NCBI RefSeq assembly: GCF_024721975.1
Contig: NZ_JANQBB010000002.1
Coordinates: 496,001 to 560,000, forward strand
DNA length: 64,000 bases
Source: Paenibacillus endoradicis
GTDB lineage: Bacteria > Bacillota > Bacilli > Paenibacillales > Paenibacillaceae
Direction: 5' to 3'
Of the stretch, positions 17,688 through 26,900 are shown one piece after another. The notes beneath the pieces were generated by a model. That model saw nothing but the letters and a program-made list of their open reading frames with translations, was not told the DNA's origin and did not search any database. Position 1 is the first letter of the stretch; each line of letters opens with the position of its first letter. The position numbers were made by a program, and so were the translations under genes.

Positions 17688-17899
17688 CTTCTCCATCCCT
17701 CCTAAAACTTTTTGTAGCATCTTGATGAGCGTCTTAATAAACAAAAAGTACATCGGAAGCATCAGTTAATAATTCCGACACTCTAAAACTATTCATTCCA
17801 AAAGCTAATTATGTTTTTTTCTGTTAACGCAGCTAATTACATAAATCCCTTCCCTCATTTAATTTTCCACCTCTTATTTTCAACTTGAAAAAGTTGTTC

Positions 17900-17928
17900 T
17901 TGACGAAAAAATAATCATCTTATATATT
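17900..17928 (+). promoter_or_regulatory. Promoter of the SLH-anchored arabinanase gene
   Basis: TTGACG (17900-17905), a 17-base spacer and TATATT (17923-17928). It is almost consensus for the housekeeping sigma factor. The start would fall inside the inverted repeat that follows. The resulting leader is nearly 290 bases. Confidence 0.65.
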
Positions 17929-17962
17929 TACATTAATGTATACACTAATAATTAATGTAAAT
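17926..17962. promoter_or_regulatory. Inverted repeat at the arabinanase start point, probable operator
   Basis: Arms ATTTACATTAAT (17926-17937) and ATTAATGTAAAT (17951-17962) are perfect complements, 13 bases apart. The left arm runs into a separate perfect 12-bp palindrome TACATTAATGTA (17929-17940). Lying on the -10 and start region, it is well placed for a repressor. Confidence 0.6.
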
Positions 17963-18132
17963 ATTAAGTTTTAAACATTAGTTATTCCATCCCTCTTCCC
18001 ACATTGTGAACAATCGTTCCTTTCATCAGTAACCATCTAAGTAAGCAACTTCTTCAGTCAACATTATTTGAATCAGCGTTATATGTTTTTATTAGCACAT
18101 CAAAGAACAGATATGTTACAACATCAACAAAA

Positions 18133-18146
18133 TGAAAACGCTTTAT
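18133..18146. promoter_or_regulatory. cre-like site in the arabinanase leader
   Basis: TGAAAACGCTTTAT agrees with the CcpA consensus TGWNANCGNTNWCA in all but the last two positions. It lies about 200 bases downstream of the promoter, where a roadblock role would be possible. Confidence 0.4.
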
Positions 18147-18224
18147 TAATGTAGGAGGTGATTATTGTAATACCTTTGTACCAACGCACAATGCTCTACA
18201 AATTATAAGAGGAGGTTTTATCAA

Positions 18225-21200
18225 ATGAAGTTCAAATCGTTTTCCCCTATACTCTGTGCATTATTAGCAATATTGTTATGCTTACCTACTGTAGCACTAG
18301 CTTCACCTAGTAGTATCAATAATCATTGGGCATCTGCAGAATTAGACAAATGGAAACAACAAGATTTCATATCCGATACAAGCGAGCCAAATAAAGCAAT
18401 GACTCGCCTTGAAGTTATCACAATCGTTAATAAGGTTTTCAATCTCACGATAATAAGTGATCTATTATTCTCAGATCTAGAAAAAAACTCTGAGGCTAGT
18501 AAACAAGTTAATATTGCAGCTACAGCTGGTTATATTAAAGGTTATGGTGATGGTAGTTTCCACCCAGATCAAGCTGTTACAAGAGAAGAAGTAGCTGTTA
18601 TTCTACAACGAGTGTTTCAGTTAGTTGGTCAAACCTATGGATTAGACAAATTGATAGATTCAGATAAACTTAAGAATTGGAGCATTGCTGCTGTAGGAGC
18701 ATTGTTACACGATCAATATATTAAAGGTTATCCTGATCAAACTTTCAAACCAGAAAAATCGGTAACCCTAGCAGAATTTATTACAATGCTTAATAATATT
18801 GCACCAATCATTATTACAAAACCAGGAGTATATTCAAATCTTACTGAAAAAAACATTATTATCGCTAGTCCCGATGTAACCATCATTAATAGTGACCTTA
18901 CAGGTAACATCTATGTTACTGGTGCTGCGGCGAAAGGCAATATCACTATTGAAAATACTAACACTTTAGGTACGTTGTTCAGCTATATCGCTGGTACATT
19001 TATTACACTAAAATCTTCAACAATTGGGAATCAAGTATTACTACAACCACAAGTTACTGCTCCTTCTGTTCCAGAAGAGACAGCAACACCGTCGACTGTA
19101 CCTGAATCAACACCTAGTCCAACTAAGAAACCAACTCCAACTCCTACTGCTACACCTAATCCAACGGCAACATCTGAACCTACTGCTACACCAAAACCAA
19201 CAGTTACCCCTGAGCCAACTGCTACACCAGTTCCACCTACGTTCCAAGAAGTTAGTATACATGATCCTTCTATTATTAAATCAAAAGAAGGCGAATATTA
19301 TGTTTTCGGTTCTCATATTGAAGCTGCAAAATCATCTGACTTAATGAGCTGGGATCGATTCACGAATGGTTATGCTACATCTAATAATCAACTTTTCGGT
19401 AATCTTTCAGACAATCTAAAAGAATCTTTTGCTTGGGCAGGAGAAAATGATGCCGACAATCTTGGTGGCTTTTCTGTGTGGGCACCAGATATTATGTGGG
19501 TAGATGAATATGATAATCGCGATGGTACAAAAGGCGCTTACTTAATGTATTATAGCGTCTCATCTACTGCTATTCGTTCAGCTATCGGTGTGGCCGCATC
19601 GCAAAACATAGAAGGTCCATATCAATATGTCGAAACGATTATGTACTCTGGCTTTACTAACAAGGAAGATTATGATGCTAAAAGTGTCATTAATAAACAT
19701 TGGGAAAACACTAATCTAGCTAAACTAATAGAAAATGATATCATCGGAGATGTAAATTCTAGCTGGTTTAAGGGTGATGGATCTTATAACAATAGCACAT
19801 ACCCTAATGCCATTGATGCCAATCTATACCGTGACACTGAAGGTAAACTTTGGATGTCATATGGCTCATGGTCAGGTGGAATTTTCGCATTAGAGATTGA
19901 TCCTGCAACAGGGTCAGCTAAATATCCTGGGACCGATAGTACGACCTCTGATGGTAGAATTGTCGATCGTTACTTTGGCACCAAAATCGCTGGAGGTTAT
20001 GGTAAATCTGGAGAAGGACCTTATGTCGAATATGATGAACAGTCAGAATACTTCTTCTTATTCGTTACTTATGGATGGTTAGGTATTGATGGAGAATACA
20101 ATATGCGTGTATTCCGTTCAAAATCTCCAAATGGACCATTTGTTGATGCTAATGGCGATAGTGCAGTTCTAACTGCAACTTCAGTTCACGACTCCATTGG
20201 TAATAAAATTATGGGACATTATAACTTTGAACGAAATATTGGAGAACAAGGTAGCGGCTCAGGTATTCAATATGTATCTCCAGGTCATAACTCAGTCTAT
20301 ATTGATGACGAAACTGGCGAACGATTTGTTGTCTTCCACACTCGCTTCTCACAGCAAGTAGATGGCTTCGAGTTAAGAACTCACCAACTTGTAATGACTG
20401 AAGATAATTGGCTAATTGCTACACCTTATCGTTACGCAGGAGAATCACTTCAAGCGGTTACTGAGAGCGATATAGTTGGCGATTATAAATATATTAATCA
20501 TGAACAAGATAGCTCCAAAACTGTTCATACATCCACCTACATTACATTGAATGTAGACAAATCAATAACAGGTGCAATTACTGGGACATGGGAATTAATC
20601 CATGACTACACTGTAAGACTCACAGTTAATGGTAGCGTATATACAGGAGCATTTATCGAACAATGGGATTCAGCATCACAAGCATACGTGATGGCATTTA
20701 CAGCGATGAATAATGAAGGTAAGAGTATTTGGGGAAGTCAATTGCGAGGAACTAATAATCTTGCTCAAGATATTTTAGATGATATTACAGTCACTCCTAC
20801 AAGTAACATTATTGCTAATCTAATATTACCTGCAAAAGCTACGAGAAATATCGCTGTGAGCTGGTCTTCTTCTAATTCTGCTGTAATTAGTGATAACGGT
20901 TTGGTCACTAGACCAACTTCCGATGATGATACAGCAGTGACATTAACAGCTAGCTATGTTGTCGATGGAGAGACATATACTAAAGCAATTGATGTAACTG
21001 TAAAACCTACTGAAGCTTCCCTGCTAACAGCAAAGTATTCTTTCGAGGATAACTTGATCGATAGTCAAAACGTTAGTAAACAAGGAACAGTTGTCGGTGG
21101 AAAGATTACAGATATCGGTAAAGGATATATGAACTATGGATCAGGATTTTTTGGAAAAGCTGCTTATTTCGACGGGGGAAGTGGAGTAGTTCTTCCTTCG

Positions 21201-22544
21201 GATCTAATCAATAGTGATACTTACTCTGTATCCCTTTGGTTGAAACCAGAACAACTAACTTCATTCACTACCGCATTTTTTGCAGGGGAGGATGCGAATC
21301 ATTGGATTAGTTTGCTCCCTAAAGGTAATGCAATTGATAATACGATGCTTTGGTATCATCAAGAAGCACCTGTAGCATGGTTTGATGCTCGTACCAATAC
21401 AAACATTGCTCTTAATGATTGGAGTCATGTTGCCTTTACGGTAGAAGAAGGCTACTTGAGAATATATATTAATGGCAAACTGCTACATAGCAGCCAAAGC
21501 CTACCTGATCTATTCTCTAGTGATGCAGATAATATCTTTTCTTTAGCAGTTAACTATTGGGACACTCCTTTTAAAGGATATATCGATGAGTTGGAAGTAT
21601 ATACCGGTGTACTTTCACAACAGGAAATTAATGCAATGCTTACTAGCGATAGTAAGGTTACAACGATTCAATTAGCTGTAAGCGAGAAAATCATTTCACT
21701 TGAGCAAACATTTACACCGAAAAACATTACAGTGTCACCAACTGTTGCTAACAATAAGCAACTAAAATGGTCAACTGCAGATTCTTCTATTGCTACTGTT
21801 AATTCAGTAACTGGAACGGTTACTGGTGTAAGTATTGGTACAACAACCATTACAGCTACTTCAACTGATGGTGGAAATGTTAGTACTAGTTATGAGCTAC
21901 ATGTCGTTGAAGGTGAGATCGCACACTTTAACTTTAATGAAAATATGAACAATATTGCAGTTACCGGTAGTCAATCGGCTACTTATATAGGTAACAGAAT
22001 TAATATCAATACTACAGATACTCCCGTATTCGATAACGGTCAAGGTATTGTATTAGACGGTTCACATGGTGTTCTACTACCCAACTATTACTTTAATGAT
22101 CAGACCTACAGTATTCGTTTTAATGTGAAGATGAATACATTAGATCGATACAGTGCTCTATTCTTTGCTTTTCATAAAAATGATCAATGGTTAAGCTTTG
22201 TTCCTGGAGGAGCAGATCATACCAATGGAAATGCATTCCTTTGGGCAAACAACACCGGAGCAAGCGGTACTGCAGACTGGTTTGATGGATCTACGGATCA
22301 AAAGTTCTCTACTACAGAATGGGTTCAAGTTACTATTACCGTTAATAACGGAACAGCTTCTATCTATTATGGCAATACACTTGTTAAAAGCTTCAACAAT
22401 TTCAAAAATCTATTTACTAGTGATACAACAACGGTCGCTCTAGGTGTGAACTACTGGGATGCGCCAGCAAAAGGAATTGTTGATGATCTTAAAATCTTTG
22501 ACTATGCACTGTCAGCTGAACAAGTTTCTGCTTTGGAACAGTGA
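18225..22544 (+). CDS. SLH-anchored multidomain GH43 arabinanase
   Basis: A 1439-residue exported protein. Signal peptide 1-27; three SLH repeats (about 30-75, 82-135 and 148-193) that bind pyruvylated cell-wall polymer; a short beta-helix-like repeat (about 205-272); a Pro/Thr linker (about 278-338). Then comes a GH43 five-bladed catalytic domain of the endo-arabinanase type: catalytic Asp in SIHDPSII (residue 347), pKa-tuning Asp in NAIDANLY, acid Glu in SGEGPYVEY. A GH43-associated C-terminal beta domain follows (about 750-850), then an atrophied Ig-like domain, a LamG-like domain, a Big_2 domain and a second LamG-like domain to the end. It should cut arabinan at the cell surface. GAGGAGG is 10 bases before the ATG. 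Confidence 0.9.
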   Translation: MKFKSFSPILCALLAILLCLPTVALASPSSINNHWASAELDKWKQQDFISDTSEPNKAMTRLEVITIVNKVFNLTIISDLLFSDLEKNSEASKQVNIAATAGYIKGYGDGSFHPDQAVTREEVAVILQRVFQLVGQTYGLDKLIDSDKLKNWSIAAVGALLHDQYIKGYPDQTFKPEKSVTLAEFITMLNNIAPIIITKPGVYSNLTEKNIIIASPDVTIINSDLTGNIYVTGAAAKGNITIENTNTLGTLFSYIAGTFITLKSSTIGNQVLLQPQVTAPSVPEETATPSTVPESTPSPTKKPTPTPTATPNPTATSEPTATPKPTVTPEPTATPVPPTFQEVSIHDPSIIKSKEGEYYVFGSHIEAAKSSDLMSWDRFTNGYATSNNQLFGNLSDNLKESFAWAGENDADNLGGFSVWAPDIMWVDEYDNRDGTKGAYLMYYSVSSTAIRSAIGVAASQNIEGPYQYVETIMYSGFTNKEDYDAKSVINKHWENTNLAKLIENDIIGDVNSSWFKGDGSYNNSTYPNAIDANLYRDTEGKLWMSYGSWSGGIFALEIDPATGSAKYPGTDSTTSDGRIVDRYFGTKIAGGYGKSGEGPYVEYDEQSEYFFLFVTYGWLGIDGEYNMRVFRSKSPNGPFVDANGDSAVLTATSVHDSIGNKIMGHYNFERNIGEQGSGSGIQYVSPGHNSVYIDDETGERFVVFHTRFSQQVDGFELRTHQLVMTEDNWLIATPYRYAGESLQAVTESDIVGDYKYINHEQDSSKTVHTSTYITLNVDKSITGAITGTWELIHDYTVRLTVNGSVYTGAFIEQWDSASQAYVMAFTAMNNEGKSIWGSQLRGTNNLAQDILDDITVTPTSNIIANLILPAKATRNIAVSWSSSNSAVISDNGLVTRPTSDDDTAVTLTASYVVDGETYTKAIDVTVKPTEASLLTAKYSFEDNLIDSQNVSKQGTVVGGKITDIGKGYMNYGSGFFGKAAYFDGGSGVVLPSDLINSDTYSVSLWLKPEQLTSFTTAFFAGEDANHWISLLPKGNAIDNTMLWYHQEAPVAWFDARTNTNIALNDWSHVAFTVEEGYLRIYINGKLLHSSQSLPDLFSSDADNIFSLAVNYWDTPFKGYIDELEVYTGVLSQQEINAMLTSDSKVTTIQLAVSEKIISLEQTFTPKNITVSPTVANNKQLKWSTADSSIATVNSVTGTVTGVSIGTTTITATSTDGGNVSTSYELHVVEGEIAHFNFNENMNNIAVTGSQSATYIGNRININTTDTPVFDNGQGIVLDGSHGVLLPNYYFNDQTYSIRFNVKMNTLDRYSALFFAFHKNDQWLSFVPGGADHTNGNAFLWANNTGASGTADWFDGSTDQKFSTTEWVQVTITVNNGTASIYYGNTLVKSFNNFKNLFTSDTTTVALGVNYWDAPAKGIVDDLKIFDYALSAEQVSALEQ

Positions 22545-22580
22545 TTCTAGCTTAGCTTAATAACGTATAACGAAAGAGAA

Positions 22581-22637
22581 TAAGCCTACTATGTCAATGA
22601 CGTTACCAACGTACAGACCTAGTAGGCTTACTTTTTT
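22581..22637 (+). terminator. Terminator of the SLH arabinanase gene
   Basis: An 11-bp perfect stem TAAGCCTACTA (22581-22591) with 22620-22630, a long loop, then CTTTTTTAT. Confidence 0.75.
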
Positions 22638-22671
22638 ATGACGTAGTAATATTAATAATGCCCAGTCTCAA

Positions 22672-23637
22672 TCAATAATACGGCCAACCATTTGAATCCC
22701 AATACAAATCACTTATTAATAGCTTAGGTGCACCATTTTCAGCTACACTATATGCATGTCGGGCAATAACATTAGTACCATATACATCCTGACCACCTGG
22801 TCCGACCCAAGCACCATTACCACTATCAATAACAGATGCCCCTCCATTCTTCATATCAATACCGTTCTTATCATAATAAGGGCCTGTTGGGCTCGTGGAT
22901 CGACCAACGGCAACTTTGTAAGTACTACTCGTTCCCGAACAGCATACGCCGATTGACACAAATAAATAGTAGTAACCTGTATTGCTGTTATACACTAAGC
23001 TCGGACCTTCAATACCACCCGATTTTGTAGCAATGCGATAGGAGTTTCCTGTCGGCTTCATTGTAGAAGAACTAATGGATGTAATATATATGCCATTACT
23101 CCATGATCCAAATACCATCCATAACGCACCATTTGCTGCTTGTGTAATATTGGCATCAATTGCATTGTAATTTGTAGAGTTATTAGAATACGTTACCATC
23201 CCTTTATCCGTCCATACTCCACCTGAAATAGAGGTTGTCGTTACTAGCCCAATAGCTGATATTTTGGACCCAAAAGTAGATATGGAATAGTATAAGTAAT
23301 ACGTACCATTATAGTAGTAAATATCTGGAGCCCATACATCAAGACCTGTATGATTCGGAACATAGTTACTCCACCACGAAGGTCTTGAATTGAAAATTTT
23401 CCCTGAACGTTTATAGTTTACGCCATCTGTAGAATACAATACTTGAATCCCTTCCCCAGTACTGAATACCCAACGTGTTCCCGTACCATTTTCTACAATG
23501 TAAGCAGGATCATGTACATTCGTGTCCCCTGTCAAATTCCATGTTGCAGCATTAACAGGAAAAACCACACTGAGTAGCAACATTAACGATAAAAGTAATA
23601 TAGTGAGCTTTGATCTTTTTGAACTGATCTTCATCAT
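22672..23637 (-). CDS. abnA: Secreted arabinan endo-1,5-alpha-L-arabinanase (GH43)
   Basis: A 321-residue secreted enzyme that cleaves internal alpha-1,5 bonds of arabinan. It has a signal peptide (residues 1-31, ending VFPVNAA) and a single GH43 domain: catalytic Asp43 in NVHDPAYIV, Asp in NYNAIDANI, Glu in GGIEGPSLVY, and the C-terminal DLYWDSNGWPYY usual for the AbnA group. No anchor is present, so it is free, complementing the convergent SLH-anchored GH43 enzyme. AAAGGAG lies 12 bases before the ATG. A full cre site lies 77 bases upstream of the ATG, so carbon catabolite repression is likely. Confidence 0.92.
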   Translation of the reverse strand: MMKISSKRSKLTILLLSLMLLLSVVFPVNAATWNLTGDTNVHDPAYIVENGTGTRWVFSTGEGIQVLYSTDGVNYKRSGKIFNSRPSWWSNYVPNHTGLDVWAPDIYYYNGTYYLYYSISTFGSKISAIGLVTTTSISGGVWTDKGMVTYSNNSTNYNAIDANITQAANGALWMVFGSWSNGIYITSISSSTMKPTGNSYRIATKSGGIEGPSLVYNSNTGYYYLFVSIGVCCSGTSSTYKVAVGRSTSPTGPYYDKNGIDMKNGGASVIDSGNGAWVGPGGQDVYGTNVIARHAYSVAENGAPKLLISDLYWDSNGWPYY

Positions 23638-23713
23638 TTCATCAATTCTCCTTTGTACTACAGAATTTTATTACTACGATCAAATTAGTAACCACCACCT
23701 TCGTGTACAAGTA

Positions 23714-23727
23714 TGTTAGCGCTTTCA
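23714..23727. promoter_or_regulatory. cre site upstream of abnA
   Basis: TGTTAGCGCTTTCA fits the CcpA consensus TGWNANCGNTNWCA at every defined position. It is in the promoter region of the secreted arabinanase gene, as expected for glucose repression. Confidence 0.75.
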
Positions 23728-23867
23728 TATCTTGTTGTAATAAAAGGAAGCGCGAATCAGCACCTTCCTTAATGAAAATGTTATAATTTAATATTAACAT
23801 TTACAATAGTCATTTAGGGTAATCCGAGCATTATTTCATAGGTAATTAGAATCACATTTTCATCTAA

Positions 23868-23914
23868 CAAAAAAGCACCTCCACTGGTTAGAATTTTCCA
23901 ACCAATAGAAGTGC
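23868..23914 (-). terminator. Terminator of the giant SLH protein gene
   Basis: A 17-bp stem rich in G-U pairs (23875-23891 with 23898-23914), short AT loop, then TTTTTTG on the minus strand. It lies 25 bases past the stop. Confidence 0.75.
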
Positions 23915-23938
23915 ATTTATCATGAAGCTAACTTCCGC

Positions 23939-26900
23939 TTATTTATTTGTTATAGCAAGAAAATTTACGATCATCTGAGCTAATTCTGCTCTTGTTAATT
24001 GTCCTTTCGGATCAACGTTATGACCATTCTTACCTTGAATTAGGGATAATGCTTGCGCCTCACGAATATCTTTCGTTGCCCATTCCGATACGTCATCCAT
24101 ATCGGTAAAGTCTGCTTGTTCTCCTACATTTACCGTCTTATCCGGGTTCAGAGTACGATATGCTCTCATTAACATAACGACCGCTTCTTCACGTGTAACT
24201 TTATCTATTGGACGGAATGCATTATTACTTCCTTGAACAATGCCAAGCTCACTTGCTACAGTAACAAAGCCAGCATAATAAGCATCAACATTAACATCTG
24301 TAAATTGCTCACTTGCTTGTGGATCATAAATACCTAATGATCTTATTAGAGCAGTTGTAAAATCTCCACGTTGAACATCTGTTGCTGGGCTGTAATGATT
24401 TGCTGAAGTTCCATTCACGATATGCTTAGACGCTAGAATGGAAATACTGCGCTCTGCCCAATGGTCGGTAATATCTTGGAATGACTTCACGTATTCTGCT
24501 ACAAAATATTGACCTGATTGCTTAACATCAACTTGAATCGTTTGAGCATCTACTTTACCCCCCACATAGACAGGTTGACCATCGACTAGTTGGTAGATAC
24601 CTACAAGATCAGCATCTAATGAAGTAATATCGAACTCAAGTGTCATCTTACCTTCAACTTCTCTAGACTCAGCTACATTGACTAGACTTGTTGCTGTCAT
24701 CTTAACATCTAGAACATTACTTGCATGTAGGAACTCTTTTGCTAATTTATCCGTAGTTCCTCGTTGTTCCTTCGATACTACTGTAATTTTCAACGTCTCA
24801 TCGCTAGCTAATCCACTCCAAGTTGAAGAAGGAATAGTAATCGTTTGCCCAACTACTACAATTTCTAGATCATGCCCATTCTGAGCTAATTGCGAAATAG
24901 CTTCTCTCGTTACAACAACATCGACTGGTTTTCCATCTGTACGATTAACAGTAATAGAAGTTTTTTCAGACTCTTTGGAAGCAACATCTTCAAGATTTAC
25001 CGTAATCGTATTATTTGAAGCTTCTGGTGTTTCACTTGGATTTGGCGTTGGTGCTGGTGTTGATGGATCGGTCCCCGTTGTACCACCCGTTGTTGTAAAG
25101 TTCCAAATTGGTGAAACTGTTTTACCTGAGAATTGATCCGTTGCTTCAACATACCATTCATAGTTTGTACCTTGCTTTAATTGATTCCATTGAACTGAAG
25201 CTTCTGACCCACTAGCAACATCGGTAACTTCACCAATGACTTGCTTTGTGTGTATATTCACTTCGAAATAGTCAGTCGCTACTCGTTTGTTCATTACACC
25301 TAAGTCTACGTCAATATCGAATTCATCTTTACCAGGATATTCTGTTGGATCATAGTAATTATAATCATCCAAATATGGTGAGTACGTTTTAACATGGATT
25401 TGATCATTATCTAGATCGAATTGCAACAGACGAATATAACCTAATCCACCCATTTCAGCGCCTTGATAATCTGCAAGCATTTGATATACTTTACGATCTG
25501 CAATTCCATCGCCATTATCATCGATTTCATCGACAAGCGTTTCTGCATCATGATAGTGACCACTTAAAGTAGCAATCACGTTAGGATACGGAACAACGAC
25601 TCTTTCATAAATTTCATCGGCAATTGGTGCACGGTTATTAGAAACTAACATATATTCATGGAATGATAGAATAGCTTTTCGATCGGGATGATCCTTCACC
25701 ACTTGTTCAACCCAATCAATCTCTTCATCACCGATATTCCAGCCCATATATACCATAATGAAATCAATACCACCAGCGGAGATCAGGTCATAGTGACCAC
25801 GGTTATTTTGATACGATCCACCATATGTATATGTTTCTGTATCTTTGAAGCGATCTTCTCCGTAATGTTCCCAATAGTAAGAGTAATCTCCAGTTTGATG
25901 ACCAACATCGTGGTTACCTGCAAGTACACCATACGGAATTTTTGCTTTCTCGATAATTTCCATCGCATTATTCGCAGCTTCCCATTGATACGGTTGATCT
26001 GCATCATCAACTAGATCCCCAGTATGAATGACATAACGGATATCCATCTCTTCTTGATTATCTACTATCCATTGCGTGTTAGTTGTATAAATTTCTGGGT
26101 AGCTCTCTGAGTAATATTGAGTATCGGACATCCATACGAAGGAGAAATCATATTCATCCTCAGTTACTGGTCTTTCATCTTGTACCATAACATTAATGAC
26201 ACCATTATCATTATAATCTCCTGCATGAACATTAGCGTTTAGCTCAAAATCTTCTAGTCCTGCAACATAGTTGTCTAGTAAATCCCATTTACCCTCAGTA
26301 GGATTCCAAGCGTATAAGCTAACTTTTCTTCCTTCTAACGAATTACCTTTCCAGTTGATCTCAACTTCATCCGTAGCAACAACAGAAGAATCTAGCTTGA
26401 TCTCAAACCGTTGGTAAGGGAACTGCTCGGTAGCATCAGTTGTATAGTATTTACTATCAATTGCACTAATTTCCTTCAACGCCGAAGAATTCATCTTTGT
26501 CTCAGTTGAAGGTACTTTTTGCTTCGGTGGCTCTACAGTCGATGAACCGGAATATGCGGAAAAACCAGCTTTCCGTTGACTATCATAATGGAAGCCACGT
26601 TTGAATAGGACAGACATCAGATCCTCTTGCGGATCAGTAACTTTAACCTTTAATGTTGGTGATAGCCCAACATTTTTACTACCAGATAGAGGAGTAATAA
26701 GTTTTACTGAATTTGGGTTATCATTATCGATTGTAAATGTGACCGTTTCTACTGAGCGATTACCTACTGTATCCGTTGCAGTAACTGCAAATGAATATGT
26801 TCCAGAAGCCAATGCTCCAGTTGAAGTCTCATATGGCAACTCGATACTGTCACCATTCAATGTTGCCTCGACTGATTTTACTCCAGCATAGTTATCTGTA

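Larger units (their letters stand above)
17688..18224. other. Regulatory region between cupin and arabinanase genes
   Basis: About 540 bases. It holds the minus-strand leader module of the cupin gene (17698-17762), then AT-rich sequence, then the promoter, inverted repeat and cre-like site of the arabinanase gene. An AGGAGGTG at 18153-18160 sits before a TTG-TAA and serves no visible gene. Confidence 0.6.
23638..23938. other. Upstream region of abnA
   Basis: About 300 bases between two minus-strand genes. It contains the cre site (23714-23727) and the terminator of the upstream giant gene (23868-23914). The intervening AT-rich stretch shows nothing else I can name. Confidence 0.6.

Noticed and set aside
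18153..18176. AGGAGGTG site as the start of a separate small gene upstream of the arabinanase
   Set aside because: The only nearby start codon is TTG followed at once by TAA, and no open frame of useful length exists.
24678..24884. Plus-strand open frames inside the giant SLH gene (for example 24678-24884, 25688-26014, 26601-26891)
   Set aside because: They are antisense shadows of a strongly supported coding frame with clear domains and have no ribosome sites of note.
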